DNA from: Clytia hemisphaerica
Taxonomy: Eukaryota; Cnidaria; Hydrozoa; Leptothecata; Clytiidae
Direction of reading: 5' to 3'
DNA length: 64,000 nt
Assembly (NCBI GenBank): GCA_902728285.1
Contig: CACVBU010000720.1
Coordinates: 483,844 to 547,843 of the forward strand
Shown here piece by piece: positions 33,559 to 45,500 of this stretch. A program made the translations under genes and the position numbers. Within the stretch, counting starts at the first letter, position 1. Each line of letters starts with the position of its first letter. The notes below the pieces were generated by a model, which saw only the letters and a list, made by a program, of their open reading frames with translations, did not search any database and was not told the DNA's origin.

Positions 33559-36500
33559 ATGATATTATTAAAACACACTTTTGCTTTGTTTACTTTATTA
33601 CTGGTCAGTAACATTCAAAGGACTGTTTCTGGTAAATTATACGATCAAATAGACAGACATGAAACTGTTATCAATCTCAACTACGAGAAGAATTCAGCTT
33701 CACAACGTAGGAATAAAATACATCATGTTTTAAACGAAGAACAAACATTTGGTGAGGATGATCCTCAAGAAAAAAATCGTTTGGATAGCTCCGATTTGAT
33801 GGATGAAGGATCGATTATAACAACACCTGATGAAGAGACGTTCAGTAGTGGTATACATTCCATCAATCTCCTCAGCAAAGACACTAAGGATGACAAAAAG
33901 AAAACGACGAAAGATAAGGGTAAAGGGAAAAGTGAAAAGGATAAAAAACCGAAAGACAAAGAGAAAAACAAAAATGAGATCTCAACCGGTATTGATTTGA
34001 AGTATCTCCAAGAACTCTTCCAAAATAAAGACATTGATTCCTTCCAAAAGAATTATACTGACAATCTCAAGAAAGAGGCTTTAGACAATTTATACAAAGA
34101 CCTGGTTGCTAATAAAAAGAAAGTATTTGAGGGGTTACGGAATCAAGATAAATTAAACAAGACTTCCGAAGATTCGGCTATCCGCAAGATAGTTGAAGGA
34201 GAGCGAGAAAGTGAACGTTATAACATCAACTTTCCGTTGTTTTATCATGCGGTGGGTACAATCACGTTACCGTTTGATGACCTGGTTGAACCTTTCGAAG
34301 CTTGGTATGCTGGAGAACTCAATATGAGTAGAATCGATTATTATCAAGGTATCTTTCATGACAACTTTTTTCTTTGGTATTTTTCCTGCTGATTAGGATC
34401 ATATTTTCCTGTCCAAAACCGTATATTCTAGATTAAGGATTGTTCAAAAACGTCAAAATAGGGATGAATCGTCTAATTATGTAAACATTAGACCTAAACG
34501 AACCTTGTTGTCGTCTCAGATTGCCATTATAACTTTTGACTTTTATCCCGACTTGAAAAGAACTTGTTTAGATAGATTTTCTTTATAGGTATGGATAAAA
34601 GTTACCAACGTGGAGACATTGGAAAATATGGTGTGGTTGTCAAGGTTACACCAGCTCATTGGAGTAAGAAAGGTGATCTGAGTGAAGCCAATACTCTTTC
34701 TTGTTGGTACAAAGAAGATTCTAAATGGTCAAATCGTAGAGGCCAAACTATCGTTCCTTTGAATGTTAAGAAATTTAAGGTAAATTTTCAAATTTTTTGC
34801 TTGAGTAAATACTCTTGTGATTCTCTTACGATTATTCTTCGCATTGTACTGCATAGTCAGGCTTTGGTTTCAATGGGCACACGAGAATTTTGCCAGTGGG
34901 GATAAAATGAAGAAGCGAATTTCAGTGTCGATTTTACTTTCAGTGTATGGAGATTTCTGATTTAATTGTTTTGAAAAACTCAAGAATTTCAGAGGGTTTG
35001 TCGAATTTTTTTCTCAGTGGGGATGACAGTTTTGCGACAGGAGTCATTGCGTATTATCACTTGTGGCGATTAACTTGGCCGATTCCACAGGTGGTAGGTT
35101 TCTTATTATTTCTGTTCCCTAGGGGTGTGAGACTTAAAGTTCAATCTCTCTACATTATTTTCAAGTTTGTAGGGAAGTCAAGATTCAATGGTGTTCCAAC
35201 CTACAAATTCAAATATGAAAAGCGATTCGTAGATAAGAACAATACATACACGTTGCACGTGACCCAATCAACACCTTATAAACCAATCAGATACGAGATG
35301 GTGGGGTATGATCACCTGTTGCGTTCACATTATGATCATTACATCATCGATTATTTTTCTTTCGAAGAATGGGATTTTGACTACAAAGTTCTACAAATTC
35401 CAAAAGGTACGACGCTATTATTTTTCTCAATCTTTTAATGGAAATTCCGTGTCACTATTTTCTAAACATGCATGAAAAGACTTTCGAAATTGGTTTTGTG
35501 TCAATATCTTTTGAGGCCTTTAAATTAAACTCGAATATAAAAGTGTATAGAGCTCTTCAAACTGAGCTGGAGGCGGAGGGGGTTATAGAAAATAAAGCAA
35601 ATGTAGACTTTTTCAAAATTAAGACGTTCTATTAAAATGTATTTTGTTTATGAATAAGGATCTGTAAAATTATGTAAATCTTCGTTCACTCAAATGTAAA
35701 AGTTTATACCTATGCCACGTGATAAATCTTCTTTCAAAATATTTCATACAAGGGAGATGGCTGTTAATCAATATTAGACAGAATGTGTCGGAAAAAAGTT
35801 CCGTGTGTCACCCACTTCAATAATTAGAAAATATTTGATGTGTAGCACAGAATTATTTCTGTTGGATAATATTCCACTCTCTAATATCTTTTCAACTAGC
35901 ACAAAACCGCTATTCAATTTCAAATGCTATCAGAAGTTTCAGCCTTTTTTTGAGACAAACTTTACTACTCTTTTTAAAATCACTTGATATAAGACGATCT
36001 TTAATTTATTGTTTGACAAAAAACATTCATGGGAATATTTTCGGATTGTTTCATTGTTGCATTAATGTGATTTGTGAATAATTAGGTTTCAATCACTGAG
36101 CCTTTTGAAAAAGAAACTTGGTCATATCCTCGAAAATTTTTGTGGTTTGACACATTACCTTTTTTCGGGACACCCTGTAGATGGTAGGCAGATATAATAA
36201 CAATGAAACATGACTTGCGAAGATTTAGTGTCATGTATCACACTTACACATCTAAACATGGTCATCATTAGCTTGGAGCAAAACATTCTCTTGTCCTATT
36301 TCATACCTCACCCTATTGCTTTCCATATGTCTTGCAGCACAATTCTCATTACATTTGGTGCAATAAAGAATACAAGACACAAAGAGTGTCGCCAAAGATA
36401 AAATTTCCATCACCAATATCACTATAAGCAAACCAAACTCTAACCGGATGCGATGTATCGTGTCCGTGTAGCACGGTATTCGGAAAGCTTCATCGTCACA

Positions 36501-39500
36501 GCACGAATCATATGAAACACGTCTTGGTCCCCTCCGCACTACACATTCCCCATATTCTGCACAATATACAGCAATAAAGAAAACCATTCCCGCCCTGAAC
36601 ACAATATTCAAAATATCGAGTGCTAATTTAATGCTAATATACATTCTCTTCCTGGTTAAGACACCAATGTAACCTAACAGGACATTGAAAATCAATGTTA
36701 AGGCCCCATTACACCTAAGAATAAGGGGGAAGAATATATCTCTGCAGCTGTTACGATTCGTAAATTCTTGTTCTAGATACACGTAAAAATATTCAAAAAT
36801 GGAAAATCTCAGAATTTTTCCAAATTTGCCATCTGTTAATTTTTGTAAATTCTGCCGTAAAATTACACGGAAGAATGTAAAAATTTTATCAGATTAATTT
36901 TATTGCAAAGGGCAAAACGGAAGTTCTTTAATTCGATATTTTCCCTTTTTTCGAAACCCCCCAACTTTCGAGAGGGAAAATCCTTTGTAAAGTTTGTTTG
37001 CACAGTCTACACAATAGCCAAAATTCCACACTAATCCCCACTTTCAATAGGCTGCTATTGTTGAACATTTTTCATAATTTTCCATTCCTTTGGACACCTC
37101 CAAAGGAATAGAAAATTATAAAATTAATTAAACAATAGAAACGGAGATTAGGGAGATAATCTTTCAGCGAATTCTTTATACTATTCTTTCAACTGATTAC
37201 ACAGGAGAATTTAATAAAATTGCTCACAAGTGTCAGGTGTGCAGTAAATTTCACATTATTCTTCCTTTATATTCTTAGGTGTAATGGGGCCTTTATGATT
37301 TTTGAACCAAGTGTCTATGGTCTCTCTCCTTCTTTCTTTAAACTCTTTCGGATTACGTACTTTTTTGCTTAGGATTATAAGAAGCAGCTCGTTTATCCAA
37401 TCGGACGCTTGATTGTATCACTTTCACATTCCGCTTTATCATTATTAATTCTATAAAATCAAGAACAAGAACAATTGGTTAATTTGAAAAGCAAAAACGG
37501 TGATCATTTCCCGATTTCCACTTACTAAATATAAAAAGAAAAGATAATCCTTTACATAAGGTTTATAAAGTCTTCAACAAAATTTACTAGACAGCAACAA
37601 AAAATTATTCTACTTTCACTAATTACGCAAGACATGGATGAGACGCATCCCATCTCAACTTCACAAAATTAAAACTAAGAAAAAACAGTGAAATTTCAAA
37701 GAAAAGCTCAAATATCTCCTTTTCTAAAGGCCCCATTACACCTAAGAATAAGGGGGAGAATATATCTCTGCAGCTGTTACGATTCGTAAATTCTTGTTCT
37801 AGATACACGTAAAAATATTCAAAAATGAAAAAGTTTCTAAAGAGTTTCTAAACATCGACCAGAAATGGCGACCACGACCAGCGACCACGACCGGCGACCA
37901 GATAAATTTGGGTTATCGAGTTTACCTGCTCTCTCCACCGTAGAGAACATCCAAATCGAGTCCTGATGTGGCTTTCAAATGAACCACTAGCTAGAGAATA
38001 CTAAAAGTGATTTTTGACGTTACCAGTCATTTTCTAGACAAAGTGACACTCTTTGACAAAAATATTGGCAGGGCAATTAAGTGTGATGCCTGCAAACTTT
38101 ATTACACCAAATATTTTAATTGTACCGAATGAGATGCCTTTAGTATGAATAGATAGAAATTGTCAGTAGGAAAAAGCTGGGAAGGCCAGTTTTAGAGATA
38201 TCATCTCATCAATTATTCTATTCTCTTTACATTGTCAAAATTACTTATTTTGACAAAATAATGATCTGATGATCAAATACAAAGCTTCCTAAATAAATTC
38301 CAGCACAAATCTTGCCATTAATTAATTTGATGCCGAAAATACAAAAGGATAGAAATTGACACTCTATTCAAGCTCCAAGAGCGTTGAAATGGCTGCTCTA
38401 CACGTTTTGCACGTGGCTTTACAATCACTGTAGGTGAGACAGGGGTGAGCATTACAAAGATGGCGGACGGAGCTGCAGAAATAGTTAATGTTAACAACAA
38501 GAATGACATCAACAACAACAACTTCACAGATGTAACAGATCTAGTGATAGAAATTTCAATCAACAAAAATGAACCATCCGTCCCTTTCAAAGCAAACATA
38601 AACAACCTCTATCGAGCATCAAGAAGTGATTTGATCAAACTCCTTGAATCATACCTGGACACCGACCAAGTCAAGCTACTCCGAGACCAGCTCTTCCAAA
38701 TGCTCTTGGGCGATTTCGACAACCATACCCTCTCCATCCATGGCTTTGACAAAGTTCTCAAAACCACGAAAAACCCTACTCAACACCTGAAACAAAGGCA
38801 AAATACTGATGCAACTGTCAACGATATCTACGTCATTGGGTTAAGCCTAACAGAAATGATCATTGTAGACAAACTGGCATACATGATCCTGAGACCATCC
38901 AGCATCACCACCCCACAAACACCACCTGAAATTCCGTTCCAAAACGTAATCGAAACAAATAGCAAGGAACTTCTTGGTCAAATAGATAAACTGACTAAAA
39001 CAGTTAATGATGTCAAAAATGAAAACCAGGAACTTAAAAACTATGTCAAAGAACTAATACAAAAAATGGACCAACATTTCCAAAAAGAGCACGTGCACCC
39101 TGGAAACCAACCAATCCAACCGACTAACACAGCAGCCTCTGAAAACACCCGTAATCCTCCAAAAAATTCAAGCCCCATCATCTTTGGAAACCGACTGCCT
39201 GGAGGAAACCATGTTGCCGGTAAACCGAAACCATACTCTCTGTTTGTTGGAGGCTTTAAACCGACTCTAACCGAAGACAATGTTTGGGATATAGTAGCTA
39301 ATGAAATCAGACTGACAGTAGTCAAAGTGACATTAATTCACCAGAACCATACAAACCAGGCTTTCAAAATTGACATTGATCCGTTTGAAAGAGAGAAAGC
39401 CTTCAACCCAGACATTTGGTTTCATGGTCTGGTTGTCAAACCTTTTAAGGAAAATTTTAGAAAAAAGGTCAACTACAGAAACCAACAGCCGCACATAAGA

Positions 39501-42500
39501 CAAGACAACACTGAACAAGACCAATATCATTCCGCCAACCCCCCACGATTCAACAGGAAGCAACAGAGGACACACCATCAATCAAACAACCAACAACCTC
39601 AAAGGGACATCACCCACCAGCATCAACACACAACTAGAAACCAGAAACGTCAACAACATCCCGAAATTCACCCTCTTACCCAAGCCTACAACGGACAACG
39701 CCGTACTGATACTAACCGACAAACACAGCGACAACAACGCAACAATCACCCAACTGTTCACACAGAGAACCGACAAATCCGATACCCCAACAACACAGAT
39801 CAAGACAACCAGTTTTTCATCCCATACCCTACCGACTTCCAGTTCGCCAACCAACAACCTAACTTCACACATCCCAACAGATTTGCATGCCTAGATCCAA
39901 CAGACTCTTTCAACACTCAAAATGGAGAATACTAATTTCATATCCCTGAACTGCCATGGCATCAAGGCAAATTTCAAATACATTGACTTCCTATCTTCGA
40001 CACACGACATTATTTTTCTATCCGAAACATGGATAACGGAAACTGAAAAAATATTACTACACAACTTCCAAAAAGACTTTTATATTTTCTTCCAACCAGC
40101 CAAACAAGGCTTGACAGGTCGCCCTTATGGTGGAACAGCTATGATGATAAAACGTACATTACCCTCTCCAGAACTCTTATCGAAAACAGACTTCAACACA
40201 ACAGTTAAAATACCTTTGAAAAATTATGACTTGCTTATAATTGGAGTATATCTACAATCTGTCAATAACAACCCAAACGTTAGAGATATATATTCATCAC
40301 AACTATCAAATATAGGTGGAATTATCAAACAATTTGAAAACAGCTCAGAATGCATCATACTAGGCGATTTCCAATCATGCCCAACAACCCACCCATCAGG
40401 AAGAATCGGAAAACCAAATTCACTAACCGATCACCTAAACGAATTCATCAGAACATTCAACTTGACACCTATAGATATTACAAATGGTACCGGCCCATCA
40501 TACACTTATCACCATGCTACGCTACCAAACCAGTCTTACATCGATCATATACTGGTATCGAATAACATCCTAGATAAAATAACAAACATCAACATACTAC
40601 AACAACACTACCTCAATACTAGCGACCACCTACCCATAGCTTGTAACATGAAAACTGACTTCTCACCAAGCTTCAATCACGAAATAAATGACCCAAACGC
40701 CATTCCAAACTACCTATGGAAAAATGACATTTTTGTAAATAATTTCAAAGAAACTGTATCAAAGCACCTATACTGCTCCAAAAACTCAAACATCACCGAA
40801 GAGATAACACATCTACATGACACATTAAACAACTGTGCTATTGAAACTTACAATAACCTTAAGCTCTCTGACTTCCATTTCATTAAGACAAAACCGTGGT
40901 GGAACACAGAACTTACAAAGAAAAGGAAAATTTTACAAAAGTGCTTTAATGATTGGAGAGACCGTAACTTTACCAGAGAACCATCAGACATCTCATATAA
41001 TCGATATCTTCTTGCAAGGAAGGACTTTCGCTCATCATCAAAAAGGTGCAAAAACCAAACAACTACGGATCACTTCATAAATGTAGAGAAAATTAAAACT
41101 TTCAAACCGCGTTCATATTGGAAACAAATCCGACTCCAAAATTCAAAGGATGACAAATTATACACCATCAACAACAAATCAGACGTAAACGATATCAACC
41201 AAGAGTTTAGTTCCCACTTTGATAACCTTCTGAACACACCCAGAACTGAAAACATCAATAACACTATTTCCAACAAAAAACTTCATGAGCTGCTAGCAGA
41301 CCTTGAAAAGAACAAAACCTCCGACTTCTACGTATCAGCTACTGATGTTGAAGAAGCAATCATGAGTTTGAATAAAAACAAAAACCTCCGATCCTTTCAA
41401 TATCAAAGCAGAACACTTCATTCACAGCATTTCTCCCAACATGCTATCCTACATTACACCCCTCATCAACGACATTCTCAATACAACCGATCTACCACCG
41501 GCATTATCAACATCGATCATCGTCCCAATTATGAAATCAAGCAAAAAACCAATCCAAGATCCAAACAACTACCGTGGAATCAGCCTGATCCCAATACTCA
41601 CTAAAATCATGGAGAAACTAATCATAAACAAATGTCCCTCACTGAAAAACCACAAAAACTCTCAATTTGGATTTACATCTGACGCGTCTACCGTCCATGC
41701 GGAGCTTCTCATCAGAGACACTATCTCGTATTACAATGCCAAAAACACACCAGTATATATATGCAGTCTCGATGCTGAAAAAGCCTTCGATTGCTGCAAC
41801 TGGCTACTCCTATTTGAAAAACTGAAAAGCAAAAACCTTTTGCCTGAAACTGTTTTAAAATTTCTAATAAAACTTTACGTCAACAGTGAAGCAGCCACAA
41901 GATATAGGAGTAACACCTCTCATCCCTTCCATTTATCACAAGGAGTTCGACAGGGATCGCTCCTCTCACCATATCTCTACAACATTTATACTGAGGATTT
42001 AATTGATATTGTACAGGATCTAAACCTTGGAACCTACCTACCTGGAAATATAAACACCTCTATCATTGTATTCGCGGATGATATAATCCTACTCAGCCCA
42101 ACCCTAAGCCAACTTCAAAAGATGGTCGACACATGTACAGATTTTGGATTTCAGAACGGACTCAAATTCAACATATCAAAAACCCAATTTCTCATTTCAG
42201 GGAAATCACCGATCGAACACCCCAAACTGTCCCTCAATCACAAAGAAATCCATACCAAGTCACAACTGAAACACTTAGGCTTCAACTGGCAGATGTTCAA
42301 AGACAAACTATCGCTAAGATACCACCAAAACTCACGCATTTCTGAACTTTGGGCAACTACAGCATCTCTCACCTCTTGTGGTATCAGGAAAATGCACCCA
42401 GCAACAATTGCAACAATCTTTCGATCAATTGTCGTTCCCAAAGTTCTCTACGGCATAGAGATTACAGACTGTACAAATAGTTTCATTGAAAACATAAGCA

Positions 42501-45500
42501 GACAGTGTCGCTCAGCACTAAAGCATCTCCTCAACCTATCGAAACATAGTAGCAATGATCTAATCAAATACTTCAACCTAGACTCGATCTCAAATGAAAT
42601 TACCAACCGCCAAATCAACTTGGTACAGCAACTTATGAGAAACCCTTCAACGTCAAAATACCTTCTGACTCTACTAAATACACCCTACGACCTGCGCTCA
42701 GTATCAATTTTACAGAATATCTTTGATACATGTACACAGAATAACGTTGACATCATGGATATCCTAATCACCAAAAACAAACACAACAAGCTAAAAACAT
42801 CCTCTACACTAACAACTGACAAACAAAATGAACTTAATCACTTACTTTCAAACTGGCATATATGAAAACCGACTTCTACTAAAACAAATTTTAGAATCAA
42901 ATATTCCTAGGACTTAGTGTTTAGTACATTTAAATTAAAAACAAATCCCTTTCCTTGTGAGTTTCTAACCCCTTTTTCTAATCAACACAATTACATGTCA
43001 TTATCTCAATTCTCTAGCCAAACGTTTGTTTACATTTTTGGTGATTCCCCCAAGATGGTCTCTAGCTTATGTTCCATTGTAGCCTCAGCTCCTTTTTCCG
43101 GGAGATTCCCTCTCGGGGAACTCCCCATACGATCCTTTTTTACAGCGGACGTCTTTTTAGGTAGTCTAACTAGGGCCTTCTCATCCTGTGCGCACGGAAC
43201 GAACTTACTTATATCATATTCTTATGTTTAAAAACGAAAGAGAAATATTTTACTTTTTAACTGTACATACAAAAAACACTACTTTATTATACATAGCATA
43301 GATATTTATATACCATTTCTATTGGTGATAAAAGAGATATCAATAAAAAAAAAATTACTTTTCAATTCGATAAATAAATGATCATAAGAGAAAGACTCTA
43401 CGGTGGAAAAAGAGGAAAAACTCGATAACCCAAATTTATCTGGTCGCCGGTCGTGGTCGCTGGTCGTGGTCGCCATTTCTGGTCGATGTTTAGAAACTTC
43501 CACCTCCAAAGGAATAGAAAATTATGAAATTAATTAAACAATAGAAACTGAGATTAGGGAGATAATTTTTCAGCGAATTCTTTATACTATTCTTTCAACT
43601 GATTGCACAGGAGAATTTAAAGGCCCCATTACACCTAAGAATAAGGGGGAAGAATATATCTCTGCAGCTGTTACGATTCGTAAATTCTTGTTCTAGATAC
43701 ACGTAAAAATATTCAAAAATGGAAAATCTCAGAATTTTTCCAAATTTGCCATCTGTTAATTTTTGTAAATTCTGCCGTAAAATTACACGGAAGAATGTAA
43801 AAATTTTATCAGATTAATTTTATTGCAAAGGGCAAAACGGAAGTTCTTTAATTCGATATTTTCCCTTTTTTCGAAACCCCCCAACTTTCGAGAGGGAAAA
43901 TCCTTTGTAAAGTTTGTTTGCACAGTCTACACAATAGCCAAAATTCCACACTAATCTATGGAAGCCGAGAAGTGCCATCGATATTTCAATATTTGCTGCG
44001 CAATTTCAAAGTTTGCTGCGCGATTTCAATATTTGCTGCGCGATTTCAAAGTTTGCTGCGCGATTTCAATATTTGCTGCGCGATTTCAAAGTTTGCTGCG
44101 CGATTTCAATATTTGCTGCACAATTTAGGTTCCCAGTCTAGTGCGTGGACTTATGTACTTTTGGGACATGTTAAAACCATAAATCAAAACAAAAACAAAA
44201 TGGCCGACCCATGGTGTGGGTCTTGTGGCAACGATCTCTTAAATCTGCCCCACTCTTTGTCTCCACTTAAATGTTCGATTCGTGTTGGAGCTTTCCGTTC
44301 ACCGCAATTTCCACAAAATGTATCAGCCTCAAGTAATTCTTGCCCACACTGCCCACAAAACATTGTCTAACCTCTCTTTTATCTTGATCTCAATATTTAA
44401 AGCACATTGCCCTTAACGAAATTATGTAGCATGCTTCAAAGGTATGTCAAATAGCCTCAGCTCACATTCTAATTTTGTAACTTATAAATTGCGCAGCCAA
44501 TATTGAAATTGCGCAGCCAATATTAAAATTGCGCAGCAAATATTGAAATTGCGCAGCAAATATTGAAATCCCGCAGCAAATATTGAAATTGCGCAGCAAA
44601 TATTGAAATTGCGCAGCAAATATTGAAATCGCGCAGCCAAACATTGAAATCGTGCAGTAAAACCAGATATTTTTCCATAATTATAGAAATATTTCTAGAC
44701 AAAAATAAAATTTTTTTTCCAAAAATAAAGAAATTCTTCCAAAAATAAAGAAATTTTCCGAAAATAAAGAACTTTTTCCGAAAAGAAAGAAATCATGATG
44801 GCACTTCTCGGCTTCCATACTAATCCCCACTTTCAATAGGCTGCTATTGTTGAACATTTTTCATAATTTTCCATTCCTTTGGACACCTCCAAAGGAATAG
44901 AAAATTATGAAATTAATTAAACAATAGAAACGGAGATTAGGGAGATAATCTTTCAGCGAATTCTTTATACTATTCTTTCAACTGATTACACAGGAGAATT
45001 TAATAAAATTGCTCACAAGTGTCAGGTGTGCAGTAAATTTCACATTATTCTTCCTTTATATTCTTAGGTGTAATGGGGCCTTAATAAAATTACTCACAAG
45101 TGTCAGGTGTGCAGTAAGTTTCACATTATTCTTCCTTTATATTCTTAGGTGTAATGGGGCCTTAATGCTTTCTGTTTGATTTCTTATTTTATCAAAGAAG
45201 ACACCCTCCTCCACGTTTACACCAAATTTCTGCCTTTTACACGCTTTTTTTTATAAGAATGGTTAAATCCATTTCATCATGGATATTCTTAACTTTTTGG
45301 TCGAAATTATCCTGAAATATTCTTACAGTATTCTTAAATTAAATTGAAAACCTAACCCAAATCTATAGCATCTCGAGCAAGAATTTGGGATTTTTGTGAA
45401 ACTTCATTGCTTGGGAGTAAATAGCAATATACATGTAAAAGGCTCTAAAAATTACATTCTTTTAGCTTCATTTGCCTTCGCCATGAAATTCTTACGATAT

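Larger units (their letters stand above)
37946..43350 (+). mobile_element. Two-ORF LINE (CR1/L2-like), near full length
   Basis: A non-LTR retrotransposon with about 500 bp of 5' untranslated sequence, ORF1 (38445-39935), ORF2 (39922-42865) and a 3' tail ending near a short A-run (about 43347-43355) preceded by CAATAAAA. Boundaries are inferred from the coding frames and from the flanking TIR arms; no target duplication was confirmed. Confidence 0.75.
37844..43497. mobile_element. TIR element of 5.65 kb containing a LINE
   Basis: Inverted repeats of about 102 bp: the left arm GTTTCTAAACATCGACCAGA continues to 37945, and the right arm runs 43396-43497. They contain tandem GGCGACCACGACC-like words and CTCGATAACCCAAATTTATC. 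All the coding sequence between the arms belongs to a LINE, so this is best read as a small non-autonomous DNA element that received a LINE. The target duplication is not clear. The sequence TTTCTAAAGA just before the left end partly repeats the terminus. Confidence 0.75.
43958..44818. mobile_element. Foldback element with opposed 20-bp minisatellites, inserted in MITE copy 3
   Basis: Terminal repeats ATGGAAGCCGAGAAGTGCCA and its complement ending CTTCCAT at 44818. ACTAATC is duplicated on both sides (43950-43956 and 44819-44825) and corresponds to the uninterrupted sequence in copy 1 (ACTAATCCCC). Inside each end a 20-bp unit is tandemly repeated in opposite orientation: TTTGCTGCGCGATTTCAA-type on the left, GCGCAGCAAATATTGAAA-type on the right. 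The centre (44130-44480) holds a small open frame described separately. A 16-17-bp AAATAAAGAAA-type unit repeats at 44700-44790. Confidence 0.85.
43621..45081. mobile_element. PIF/Harbinger-like MITE, copy 3, inserted in copy 2
   Basis: The same termini as copy 1, flanked by TAA at 43618-43620 and 45082-45084. The target, GAATT-TAA-TAAAA, is the internal sequence of copy 2 as judged from copy 1, so one family member jumped into another. It is itself interrupted by the foldback element at 43958-44818. Outside that insertion it matches copy 1 almost base for base, arguing for recent activity. Confidence 0.85.
37728..45162. mobile_element. PIF/Harbinger-like MITE, copy 2, expanded to 7.4 kb by nested insertions
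   Basis: The left part is 37728-37843, a middle piece lies at 43498-43617 and the right tail at 45085-45162; TAA is duplicated at 37725-37727 and 45163-45165. It is interrupted by a 5.65-kb TIR element (37844-43497) and, farther right, by copy 3 of the same family (43621-45081). Compared with copy 1, about 300 bp of its interior next to the first insertion are missing. Confidence 0.8.

Noticed and set aside
35438-35635. Frame ending LQTELEAEGVIENKANVDFF after protease exon 3, possibly the real end of the gene
   Set aside because: Exon 3 has a good donor at 35407, and the protease family's continuation is found in the right phase at 52205, giving a complete catalytic protein.
39582-39872. 96-codon minus-strand frame opposite LINE ORF1
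   Set aside because: A shadow of the Q/N-rich ORF1 coding strand with no independent support.
43918-44370. 150-codon frame with FAARFQ/ISIFAARF repeats
   Set aside because: The N-terminal two thirds are the 20-bp tandem array; only the segment from ATG 44200 was kept as a low-confidence frame.
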